Positions 41,594 through 49,481 of a stretch of DNA of 64,000 nt are shown here, in pieces. This stretch comes from Phycisphaerales bacterium (GTDB lineage: Bacteria > Planctomycetota > Phycisphaerae > Phycisphaerales > UBA1924). The notes beneath the pieces are model-generated. The model saw only the letters and a list, made by a program, of their open reading frames with translations. It had not been told where the DNA came from and ran no database searches. The position numbers and the translations under genes were made by a program. The stretch lies in contig CAJPFG010000005.1 of the NCBI GenBank assembly GCA_905339235.1, positions 124,001 to 188,000 of the forward strand, read 5' to 3'. Each line of letters begins with the position of its first letter. Positions within the stretch are counted from its first letter, which is position 1.

Positions 41594-43126
41594 ATGCCAC
41601 GAACTTCAACTCCGGCCTTGTGTTTCCTGAGCACTGTGCTGTCCTGCAGCATGGCCTTCGCTCAGCCGGATCCTCCCGAAGGCGGGGTCGCGTCGCTTCC
41701 GCCACGCACGATCACGCTCTTTACGCCCACGCCCACTCCCGACACCGCGATTCCCCTCAAGCAGGCGACGACCTTCGTCGCCGTCCGCCCCGACCTCGCC
41801 GCGGCCAAGTCCGTCCGGGAGGGCGATACGCTCGACCTCGACGTGGCCGCGGAAGTCGCGATCCCCGTTCGGGTGGACCGGATCGTGCGGCGCTCGCCGG
41901 ATCAGGTTTCCCTCATCGGTTCGGTGCCCGGCGCACCGTTCTCCAGCGTGATTCTGGTCGTGGAGGAGGACGTTCTCGCGGGTGACATCCGCGTTCCAAG
42001 CGCCAACCAGCACTACCGGATGCGGTACGTCGCCGACGGCGTTCATCTCGTGTGCAACATCGATGACCGGCGCTACGGCGAGTGCGGCGGGGCCGGGCCG
42101 CTGCCGCCCAACATCCCCCGCGGCTTTGATCCCTCCCCCGACCCAGAGCCCGAGTTCGAGCCCCCGCCCGGCTACACCCCTCGCGGGGCGTGCTCGAACA
42201 TCGAGACCACCTTCGACATCATGGTGGTGTACACCGACATCGCGCGCGCGGCCGCGGGCGGCACCAACGCCATCCGCGCCGAGATCCAACTCGGCTGCGA
42301 TACGGCCGATCAGACGTACGACAACAGCGGGGTCGCGGCCCACTACCGGCTGGTCTGGCAGGGCGAGGTCGTGTACAACGAGTCGGGCGCGCTCACCGAC
42401 CACCGCGACCGCCTGGCGAACCCCGCCGACGGGTATTTCGACTGGGCCGTCACCACGCGCGACGACTACAACGCCGACCTGTGCGCCATCTGGGTCGATG
42501 ACGACGACGCCGGACAGTGGTGCGGGTTCGCGTACTGCGATTACGACTACGACTCGGCCTACTGCTGCGTGAACTGGGAGTGCGCCGCGGGCAACTTCTC
42601 CTTCCCCCACGAGTTCGGGCACGACCAGGGTTGCGCGCACAACCCCGAGGACGCCGGCTCGGGGTGCAACGAGTTCTCCTATTCCTACGGCCACCGCTTC
42701 TTCGCCAGCGGCAACGGCTACCGCACGGTGATGGCCTACAACGATGGCGGCGGGAACTACACACGGATCGGCTACTGGTCCAATCCGGGCGTCAACTTCC
42801 TGGGCGTCGCGACGGGAACCGCGACCCGCGACAACGCCCGCACCCTCAACGACACCCGCGGCACCGTCGAGGGATGGGAGACCACGCGGTACGACATCTG
42901 GATCGATGCGGACCCGTCGTTCCCGGGAATCCAGTTCGGGACCTACGCCTTCCCCTACGACACGGCGGCGGAGGGGTTCGCGGCCATCGAGGTCCCGCAC
43001 TCCAGCGTCAGCGGCGAGATGCCGTACCTTCACACCGTCACCGGCCAGTACAACTACACCGGCACCGTGAGCAGGAAGATGACCATCATCCCGTGCAGCG
43101 GAAGCGCGACTATCGGCACGCCGTAG
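41594..43126 (+). CDS. Secreted metzincin-type zinc metalloprotease (reprolysin-like), copy 2
   Basis: A 510-residue paralogue of the preceding protease. The signal peptide ends near residue 24 (SCSMAFAQ). An N-terminal beta-rich region (about 38-160) and a Pro-rich linker precede the catalytic domain (about 205-420) with HEFGHDQGCAH (339-349). The Met-turn is intact (TVMAY). Several Cys in the domain, e.g. DSAYCCVNWEC just before the zinc motif, suggest disulfides and extracellular use. The C-terminal tail matches copy 1 (YDIWIDADPSFPGIQFGT..MTIIPCSGSATIG). Together with the fibre-like gene it forms a three-gene secreted set. Confidence 0.88.
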   Translation: MPRTSTPALCFLSTVLSCSMAFAQPDPPEGGVASLPPRTITLFTPTPTPDTAIPLKQATTFVAVRPDLAAAKSVREGDTLDLDVAAEVAIPVRVDRIVRRSPDQVSLIGSVPGAPFSSVILVVEEDVLAGDIRVPSANQHYRMRYVADGVHLVCNIDDRRYGECGGAGPLPPNIPRGFDPSPDPEPEFEPPPGYTPRGACSNIETTFDIMVVYTDIARAAAGGTNAIRAEIQLGCDTADQTYDNSGVAAHYRLVWQGEVVYNESGALTDHRDRLANPADGYFDWAVTTRDDYNADLCAIWVDDDDAGQWCGFAYCDYDYDSAYCCVNWECAAGNFSFPHEFGHDQGCAHNPEDAGSGCNEFSYSYGHRFFASGNGYRTVMAYNDGGGNYTRIGYWSNPGVNFLGVATGTATRDNARTLNDTRGTVEGWETTRYDIWIDADPSFPGIQFGTYAFPYDTAAEGFAAIEVPHSSVSGEMPYLHTVTGQYNYTGTVSRKMTIIPCSGSATIGTP

Positions 43127-43233
43127 ACGATCGAGAGCGTGCGGGCTCGTGAAGGCTACCCGCCCGTTCTGCAATCCGCCCCCGCGTGCGCGGCGACCGC
43201 GGCCTGCGTTCCTCGCTGCTGATATCCTGCCCC

Positions 43234-43674
43234 ATGGACCACGCGGAACTGCTCCGCACCTATCTGGCGGGGCGTCACGAGCCTTGCCCGGGGTGCGGGT
43301 ATGACCTCCGCGGGCTCACGACACCGCGATGCCCCGAGTGCAATCAGTTGCTTACGCTGCGCGTCCGGCTTGCCGAGCCTCGTATCGCCGCATGGATCAC
43401 CGGGCTCATCGGCCTCGCGTTCGGCACGGGCTTCAACTTCCTGCTGCTGATCTACTTCGTGCTCATGGTCGCGTTCCGGGGGATGGGCGGGGAACTGCGA
43501 ATTGTTCTACTCGTCGGCATTCCCTTGCTGGGCCTGGGGCCGGCGATTGCGGTGTGGCTTTGGAAGCGGGGCCGAATTCAGCGGTGCCGCCCTCCCGCGG
43601 GCTGGGGCCTGGCGGTCGGTTGCTGGCTGGCCACGCTGGGCTCCTTCGCCTCGTTCCTCGGTCTCATCCGGTAG
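43234..43674 (+). CDS. Zinc-ribbon membrane protein (CxxCGYxLRG type), short form
   Basis: A 146-residue protein. The start at 43234 (MDHAELLRTYLAGRHE) is chosen over an upstream in-frame start because it sits just before the zinc ribbon CPGCGYDLRGLTTPRCPEC (about 18-36). Three hydrophobic segments follow (AAWITGLIGLAFGTGFNFLLLIYFVLMV, IVLLVGIPLLGLGPAIAVWL, WGLAVGCWLATLGSFASFL). It is a smaller relative of the coaD-linked protein at 13052-13666. Function unknown. Confidence 0.78.
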   Translation: MDHAELLRTYLAGRHEPCPGCGYDLRGLTTPRCPECNQLLTLRVRLAEPRIAAWITGLIGLAFGTGFNFLLLIYFVLMVAFRGMGGELRIVLLVGIPLLGLGPAIAVWLWKRGRIQRCRPPAGWGLAVGCWLATLGSFASFLGLIR

Positions 43675-43765
43675 CCATGCCCGCCGGGCGATCACTCCCC
43701 CCGGTTCCCGCGTATAGAACCCGGCATTCTGCCGATACACCCTCCGGCACGCGCCGGGAGCCACC

Positions 43766-45325
43766 ATGCCCGTCACCCCGCACACCGACCTTTCCCCTGA
43801 ACTCCTCGCCCACATGCAGGCCATCAAGGCCAAGGCGCTGGAGTACGGCCTGACCTTCTTCGAGGTTGTCTTCGAGGTCCTGCCCTTCGACGTGATGAAC
43901 CAGATCGCCTCGTACGGGGGTTTTCCCACCCGCTACCCGCACTGGCGGTGGGGGATGGAGTACGAGCGGCTCAGCAAGCGCGACGCCTACGGCCTGGGCC
44001 GCATCTACGAGATGGTCATCAACAACGATCCGGTCTACGCCTACCTCCAGGAGTCCAACAACGTCACCGACCAGAAACTCGTCATGACCCACGTCTATGG
44101 GCACGCCGACTTCTTCAAGAACAACCTCTGGTTCGCCAAGACCAACCGCAAGATGATGGACGAGATGGCCAACCACGCCACACGCGTCCGTCGCCACGTC
44201 GAGCGCCACGGCCAGGACGTCGTCGAACGCTTCATCGACGCCTGCCTCTCCCTGGAAAACCTCATCGACGCCCACAGCGTCTACAAGGCCACCGGCGAGG
44301 CCCGGGCCTCCTCTCGTTCCGTCGGCGATGAGAACCAGGACGAGCGCGAGTCCTTCCACGCGGACAAACTCCCCGCCAAGGACTACATGGACCCGTTCAT
44401 CAACCCGCAGGCCGAGATGGAGCGGCAGCGCAAGGAGCACGAGGAACGCCTCCGGGCCGCGAAGGTCAAGTACCCCGCCCAGCCCACCCGCGACGTCCTC
44501 CTGTTCCTCCTCCGCAACGCCCCACTCGAGTCCTGGCAGCAGGACATCCTCGCCATCATCCGCGACGAGGCGTACTACTACGCCCCCCAGGGAATGACCA
44601 AGGTCATGAACGAGGGGTGGGCCACCTACTGGCACTCCAAGATGATGACCCAGCACTTCCTGGAGGCCAAGGAAATCGTCCACTACGCCGACCAGCACTC
44701 CGGTGTCGTGCACATGCCCCCCGGCGGCTTCAACCCCTACAAGATCGGCGTCGAACTCTGGAAAGACATCGAGCGCCGCTGGGACCGCGGCCAGCACGGC
44801 CCCCGCTGGGAAGACCTTTCCTCCATCGGCGCCAAGGAAGCCTTCGACGACGCCTCGAAAAAGGGCCGCGAGAAGATCTTCGAGGTCCGGCGCATCTACA
44901 ACGACGTGTCCTTCATCGACGAGTTCCTCACCGAGGAGTTTGTCGAGCGGCACAAGATGTACCAGCACAAAACCGACCCCCAGACCGGCGAGGTCAAGAT
45001 CGTCTCCCGCGACTTCCAGCGCGTGAAGCAGACCCTCCTCCACCACCTCACCAACGCGGGCCAGCCCTTCGTCTTCGCCGTGGACGCCAACTACCTCAAC
45101 CGCGGCGAACTCGTGCTGGCACACAAGTTCGCCGGGCTCGAAGTGGACGCGGCGAAATCCAATGAAGTCCTCCGCGCGCTGCGCACCATCTGGGGCCGGC
45201 CCGTCCACATCCTCATGCGCATCAACGAGGACATGCACATGCTTACCATGGCCGACGCCGAGGGCAAGGTCAACCGCGAGCGGGTCACCGAGGACACCCC
45301 CAAGCCCGCGCACATCGTGGAATAG
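43766..45325 (+). CDS. SpoVR family protein
   Basis: A 519-residue protein of the SpoVR/YcgB family. Hallmarks are GLTFFEVVFEVLPFDVMNQIASYGGFPTRYPHW near the N-terminus, MTHVYGHADFFKNN, and MNEGWATYWHSKMM in the middle. In Bacillus the family affects the spore cortex, but it is widespread in bacteria that do not form spores, often beside prkA and yeaH. Neither partner is seen here. Codon use is extremely C/G-biased at third positions compared with some neighbours, suggesting high expression. Cytoplasmic; molecular role unresolved. Confidence 0.93.
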   Translation: MPVTPHTDLSPELLAHMQAIKAKALEYGLTFFEVVFEVLPFDVMNQIASYGGFPTRYPHWRWGMEYERLSKRDAYGLGRIYEMVINNDPVYAYLQESNNVTDQKLVMTHVYGHADFFKNNLWFAKTNRKMMDEMANHATRVRRHVERHGQDVVERFIDACLSLENLIDAHSVYKATGEARASSRSVGDENQDERESFHADKLPAKDYMDPFINPQAEMERQRKEHEERLRAAKVKYPAQPTRDVLLFLLRNAPLESWQQDILAIIRDEAYYYAPQGMTKVMNEGWATYWHSKMMTQHFLEAKEIVHYADQHSGVVHMPPGGFNPYKIGVELWKDIERRWDRGQHGPRWEDLSSIGAKEAFDDASKKGREKIFEVRRIYNDVSFIDEFLTEEFVERHKMYQHKTDPQTGEVKIVSRDFQRVKQTLLHHLTNAGQPFVFAVDANYLNRGELVLAHKFAGLEVDAAKSNEVLRALRTIWGRPVHILMRINEDMHMLTMADAEGKVNRERVTEDTPKPAHIVE

Positions 45326-45426
45326 GCGCGACGCACATGACCCGTTGAGGTCGGTATCGCTCCGCAAGGAGTTCGCGGGCGCCGCGCCGAGAAAGATGCG
45401 ACGGGTTGGGTTGCCCACGCCGATGG

Positions 45427-47898
45427 TCAGTTGTTCCCGGCCGCCTCGATGAAGAGTCTGGCCGCGGCCTGAGCGTCGCCGTTGCGTGCGCGATGCTGTG
45501 CGATCTGGCGGCAGCGCAGGGCGTACTTCGCGGTGTCGAGGTCCGCGAGATCGTCGGACGGATAGGCCCCGTCGCTTCGGAGTTCGGCGCGGCAGACGGC
45601 GATTTCGAGCAGAAGTCGCGAGTTACTCTTGACGTCGCTTCCTTCGCGGGCGCGGTACGCGGCACGAGCCTCCTCAAGGAGCGTGAGGGCTTCCTCGGTG
45701 CATCCCTCTTCGTTGATCAACCGGGCCACCTGAATGGCGAACGTGGTCACCCGGGGGTGCATGATCCCCATGGACTCGCGCACGGCGTTGAAGCCGCTGG
45801 TGAGATAGGTGACCGCCTCGGCGCGCCGGCCCCGGGGGATGAGGATCTCGCTGGTGTACGAACTGCGGAACGTGAGGGCGTGGGGGCTTCCCGGCGCGAG
45901 GTGCTCGTCCGCGAGCACCCGTGCTTCTTCGTACAGCCGCTCGCCCTCCTCCTTGCGATCGGTCCGCAGGTACGCCTGCGCGAGATGAAAGACCGTGAAG
46001 ATGTACACCGGAGGGCTCTTGCCCGTGATGTCGGGCCACAGCGAACGGGATTCGTCGAGCACGGCGATGGCTTCGTCGTATCGCTTGTGCACCAGATAGA
46101 GGTTCCCCAGCGAGTTGAGCGTCCGCTTGAGGTACCCGCTCTTCTCGGCGCGGTGGATTTCGGCGCTGCGCTTGAGGTATGCCTCCGCCGTCTCAATCTC
46201 GCCGAGGCTGCCGGCCGCGTCCGCCGCCCAGTACAGGCACGAGGCCAGCGCATGCGGATCACCCTTCCTCTCGTAGTCGGCGATCCGCCACCGGAAGTGC
46301 GGGGTCGCCTGCTTGTAGCAGGCGAGTTTGAGGTACGTCATGGAAAGCGTCTGACGCACGCGCATCTCGACCTCGGGCTGGTCGGTCAGCGCGCCGGCCC
46401 CGACCCTCTCGCTCGCACGGTCGAGCGCCTCTCGCAACGAGAGTTCACCGTAACGCGAGCGGCCCGGGCTGGCCTCGTTCATGAGGTCGGTGAGGAACTC
46501 GTTGGCCTTGTCGGCCGCGGCAGCCTTCGCCTCCGCGATCTGCGTCTGCTCCTGAGCGACCTGCCGCTGCTCTTCGGCCAGTTGCCGTTGCGCCGCGGCG
46601 GCCTGCGCCTCGTTCTGTGCGATTACGGTCTGCGCCGCCGCGTCCGCTTCGGCCTGCCGTGCTCGCACGGCCTGTACGGACGTTGCGATGATCCCCCCGA
46701 TCAGGCTCAGTCCCAGCAGGGCGGCGCCCACAACCACGGCACGGTTCCTGTGCACGAACTTCCTGGCCCGGTACCACGTTCCCGGCCGGCCCGCGAGCAC
46801 CGGTTCGCCCGCAAGGTGCCGCCGGATGTCCGCGGCGAGTTCGGCGCAGGTCCCGTATCGCTGGTCGGGCTCGGGGGCGAGGGCCTTGAGGGTGACCCAG
46901 TCCAGGTCTCCCCGCAGCCCGCGGGCCAGGGCGCGCGTGTGCAGGCGCCGCGCGGCCGCCGCGCTCTGGTTGTCGGCCCGCACCACGCGGGTGCTCGGCG
47001 GCAGCGCCCACGCCGTATCGCAAGGCGCGCCGGCGCCGGGCGGCTTCGGCCGCGGGAGTTCGCCGGTGAGCAGTTCGTAGAGCACCGCGCCAAGAGAATA
47101 AATATCGCTGCGAGTATCAACCGCCGTGGCTCCCGGTGCGGCCTGCTCGGGGCTCATGTACTCGGGCGTGCCCATCGGCCGGAGCAACTCGGCGGAGGTC
47201 GTGCGTTCGGCATCGGCGGCGAGCACCTTGGCGATCCCGAAGTCGATGACCTTGAGCGCGGAGCGACCGTCGGAAGATTCCACAAGCAGGTTCGCGGGCT
47301 TGAGGTCGCGGTGGATGATCCCCTTCTGGTGGGCGTGGGCCACGGCGTCGCACGCGCTGAGGAAGACCTCAAGGCGTTCCCGCACGCCGAGCCGTTCGCG
47401 GTCGGCGAAGCGCGTGAGCGGAACGCCGGGGACATATTCCATGACGAAGTACGGCCGGCCGCGGGGCGTGGAGCCGGCGTCGATCGCTCGCGCGATGTTG
47501 GGGTGCTCCATCATGGCGAGCACCTGTCGTTCCGCGAGGAATCGGCGGACGATGCGGCGGGTGTCCATCCCGAGTTTGAGGATCTTCAGCGCCACGCGCC
47601 GCTTGAGCGGCTCGGTCTGCTCCGCAAGATAGACCGACCCGAACCCGCCCTCGCCGAGACGCTCGACGATCCGGAATGAGCCGATTATCGTGCCGGGCGC
47701 GGCCTCGTCGTCTACGGGCTCACACCCGGCAAGGAATCGGTCCGGAGCGGAGCGGTCGTGCTCCAGCAGCCGCTCGACCTGAGCCCGGAACTGCAAGTCG
47801 CCGTTGCACTGTGCGCGGAGAAACGCCTCGCGGTCGCCGGGAGAAAGTTCCGCGGCCCGCAGGAAGGCGTCTTCGATCTCGCGCAGTGAGTGGACCAT
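45427..47898 (-). CDS. Serine/threonine protein kinase with C-terminal TPR-like sensor (module A)
   Basis: An 823-residue transmembrane kinase. The Hanks-type kinase domain occupies about 73-340, with [10 protein letters not shown] (Gly loop, 81-90), Lys105 (VALKIL), HRDLKPAN (196-203), DFG (219-221) and [10 protein letters not shown]. One membrane helix lies at about 388-408. It is followed by an Ala/Gln/Glu-rich coiled coil (about 411-480) and a helical TPR-like region to the C-terminus. It starts 3 bases after the stop of the ECF sigma gene on the same strand, so it is co-transcribed with it. Likely phosphorylates the sigma factor or other partners in response to a signal read by the periplasmic TPR part. 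The divergent copy is module B. Confidence 0.92.
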   Translation of the reverse strand: MVHSLREIEDAFLRAAELSPGDREAFLRAQCNGDLQFRAQVERLLEHDRSAPDRFLAGCEPVDDEAAPGTIIGSFRIVERLGEGGFGSVYLAEQTEPLKRRVALKILKLGMDTRRIVRRFLAERQVLAMMEHPNIARAIDAGSTPRGRPYFVMEYVPGVPLTRFADRERLGVRERLEVFLSACDAVAHAHQKGIIHRDLKPANLLVESSDGRSALKVIDFGIAKVLAADAERTTSAELLRPMGTPEYMSPEQAAPGATAVDTRSDIYSLGAVLYELLTGELPRPKPPGAGAPCDTAWALPPSTRVVRADNQSAAAARRLHTRALARGLRGDLDWVTLKALAPEPDQRYGTCAELAADIRRHLAGEPVLAGRPGTWYRARKFVHRNRAVVVGAALLGLSLIGGIIATSVQAVRARQAEADAAAQTVIAQNEAQAAAAQRQLAEEQRQVAQEQTQIAEAKAAAADKANEFLTDLMNEASPGRSRYGELSLREALDRASERVGAGALTDQPEVEMRVRQTLSMTYLKLACYKQATPHFRWRIADYERKGDPHALASCLYWAADAAGSLGEIETAEAYLKRSAEIHRAEKSGYLKRTLNSLGNLYLVHKRYDEAIAVLDESRSLWPDITGKSPPVYIFTVFHLAQAYLRTDRKEEGERLYEEARVLADEHLAPGSPHALTFRSSYTSEILIPRGRRAEAVTYLTSGFNAVRESMGIMHPRVTTFAIQVARLINEEGCTEEALTLLEEARAAYRAREGSDVKSNSRLLLEIAVCRAELRSDGAYPSDDLADLDTAKYALRCRQIAQHRARNGDAQAAARLFIEAAGNN

Positions 47899-47901
47899 CG
47901 T

Positions 47902-48450
47902 TTATCCGCCGCCGGCGCCCTCCTCGGAGAGATCCCGGTGGAGCATCGCGCGCAAAAACCGCCACCGACGCTCCAGCGTCCGCAGCGGGATCCCCATGAC
48001 TTCAGCCGTTTCTTCCATGCTCAGACCGCCAAAGAACCGCAGTTGGATGATGTCGAACGCCTCGCGGTCCTCCCGCTCCAGCCGGGAGAGGATGGCGTCC
48101 AGGGCCAGCACGCCCTCGGACTCGGCGTCCATGGCGACCTCGAGTTGCTCGATACTCAGGCGCCGGCGGCCTTGGCCGCGTTTAAGGGTCGCCCGCTGCC
48201 GGGCCCGCTCGACGATGATGTCGTGCATAGCCCGGGCGGCGGCGAAGAAGAAGTGGCGGCGGTTCTCGAAGTTGGGGGATTTTCCCAACAGCCGCAGATA
48301 GGCCTCATGGACCAGGGCCGTGGGCTGGAGACTCTGATCCGGGGCGGCCCTGGAGAGGACCGACGCGGCGAGAGCCCGAAGTTCGCGGTACGTGTCGCGA
48401 ATCAGATCGTCGGTCTGCACCTGGGGTGTGGCCGGGGTCGCATCGTGCAT
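47902..48450 (-). CDS. ECF-family RNA polymerase sigma factor, TIGR02999 type (module A)
   Basis: A 182-residue sigma-70-like factor. Region 2 has SLQPTALVHEAYLRLL (about 40-55) with Thr44 at the position of the acidic DAED motif in typical ECF sigmas, then FFFAAARAMHDIIVERAR (promoter melting helix). Region 4 has IIQLRFFGGLSMEETAEVMGI..TLERRWRFLRAML, a helix-turn-helix for the -35 element. The N-terminal helix of region 2 is shorter than in module B. There is no adjacent anti-sigma membrane gene; instead the next gene is a Ser/Thr kinase 3 bases on. That suggests regulation by phosphorylation. Cytoplasmic. Confidence 0.9.
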   Translation of the reverse strand: MHDATPATPQVQTDDLIRDTYRELRALAASVLSRAAPDQSLQPTALVHEAYLRLLGKSPNFENRRHFFFAAARAMHDIIVERARQRATLKRGQGRRRLSIEQLEVAMDAESEGVLALDAILSRLEREDREAFDIIQLRFFGGLSMEETAEVMGIPLRTLERRWRFLRAMLHRDLSEEGAGGG

Positions 48451-48884
48451 GAAAAAATCGCTTGGCTTCGTGGCGGTCTTGGGTCCGGGCGAACGGCTGG
48501 AGAACGGCTAAGGCGGCTTGCTCCGAGTTTATCAGGGGCCGCGCGTTACCCAAAGGCCATTGCGGCCCGAGAGGGTTTGAATGCGCGCCGGCAGAGGTTT
48601 GCAGTTTGACCGGCATTGGGGGGCAGGAATGTTCGTATCGGGGGTCCGGAGGCCCTCGGGTTGAAAGGGGGGCGGCGGTGTCTGGACTGCATCGGGCTCA
48701 GCGATCGTCAAGACACCGCCGTTCTTCCAGTCCGTACCGCGATTGCTCGTTTCAGCACGATCCTCACCAACTCGGCGGGGTCGATCGGACTCCAAGTTTT
48801 CGGGCCCCCTAACCGCTCCTTGCGGGGTATTCAATCTCCTTTCTCCGGGGTTTCCCTTGTGGTAAACTGCCCCGGGGGTTTCCG
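48451..48884. other. 434-base divergent promoter region between the two sigma-kinase modules
   Basis: Both sigma genes are transcribed outwards from here. Its main structural feature is the inverted repeat at 48674-48720. Open frames are short and not gene-like. Composition is less GC-rich than in the genes, with G-rich tracts such as GAAAGGGGGGCGGCGG. Promoters for both modules must lie here, but no canonical -35/-10 pair was found, which would fit recognition by the ECF sigmas themselves. Confidence 0.5.
48674..48720. promoter_or_regulatory. Ten-base-pair inverted repeat between divergent sigma genes
   Basis: GGCGGTGTCT (48674-48683) and AGACACCGCC (48711-48720) are perfect inverted copies separated by 27 bases. 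The repeat lies near the centre of the divergent region. It could be an operator for a shared regulator, or an RNA hairpin in a leader of the module B transcript. It has only GTTCTTCC downstream, so it is not a clear terminator. Confidence 0.5.
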
Positions 48885-49481
48885 ATGCGCGAGGCCGCTG
48901 CCAACGAGGGCGAATCCAACGCCGGTGACGTCACACGTTTGCTCGTCGCAATCGAGCGGGGTGAGGCCGGGGCCACCGATCAACTCCTGCCGCTGGTCTA
49001 CGACGAACTTCGCCGCCTCGCCGCGGCCAGGCTGGGCGGGGAACGTCCAGGCCACACGCTCCAGCCGACCGCGCTAGTTCATGAGGCGTACCTGCGGCTG
49101 ATCGGTGACTCGCAGGTCCGGTGGGAGAGCCACGCCCACTTCTTCGGGGCCGCCGCCATCGCGATGCGTCGCATCCTGATCGAGCGGGCACGGCGCAAGC
49201 GCCCGGATAAGGGCGGACCGGCGATGGCAACCGAAATCCGGGACGACACCGATCCGGAGCACGTGGACCTGCTGGCGCTCAACGACGCCCTGGACAAACT
49301 GTCGAAAATGGACGCGCGCCTGACCGACGTCGTGCACCTGCGATTCTTCGCCGGGCTGACCGTGGAGCAGACGGCCGACGTGTTGAAGTCCTCGCCCCGA
49401 ACGGTGAAGCGCGACTGGAACTTCGCCAAGGCGTGGCTGAAACGGGAGTTGGCCGGCGTAACGGCGAGTGAGGAATCCTGA
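48885..49481 (+). CDS. ECF-family RNA polymerase sigma factor, TIGR02999 type (module B)
   Basis: A 198-residue sigma factor. Region 2 begins with a complete first helix (VTRLLVAIERGEAGATDQLL), then TLQPTALVHEAYLRLI (about 58-73) with Thr62 at the usual acidic position, and HFFGAAAIAMRRILIERAR. Region 4 has VVHLRFFAGLTVEQTADVL..RTVKRDWNFAKAWLKREL. It is a paralogue of the module A sigma, in the opposite orientation, and its stop overlaps the start of the following kinase gene by one base, so translation is coupled. No anti-sigma gene is adjacent. Confidence 0.92.
   Translation: MREAAANEGESNAGDVTRLLVAIERGEAGATDQLLPLVYDELRRLAAARLGGERPGHTLQPTALVHEAYLRLIGDSQVRWESHAHFFGAAAIAMRRILIERARRKRPDKGGPAMATEIRDDTDPEHVDLLALNDALDKLSKMDARLTDVVHLRFFAGLTVEQTADVLKSSPRTVKRDWNFAKAWLKRELAGVTASEES

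Noticed and set aside
48616..49077. 153-codon plus-strand frame overlapping the module B sigma start
   Set aside because: It overlaps the sigma gene in another frame, has no domain, and crosses the inverted repeat.
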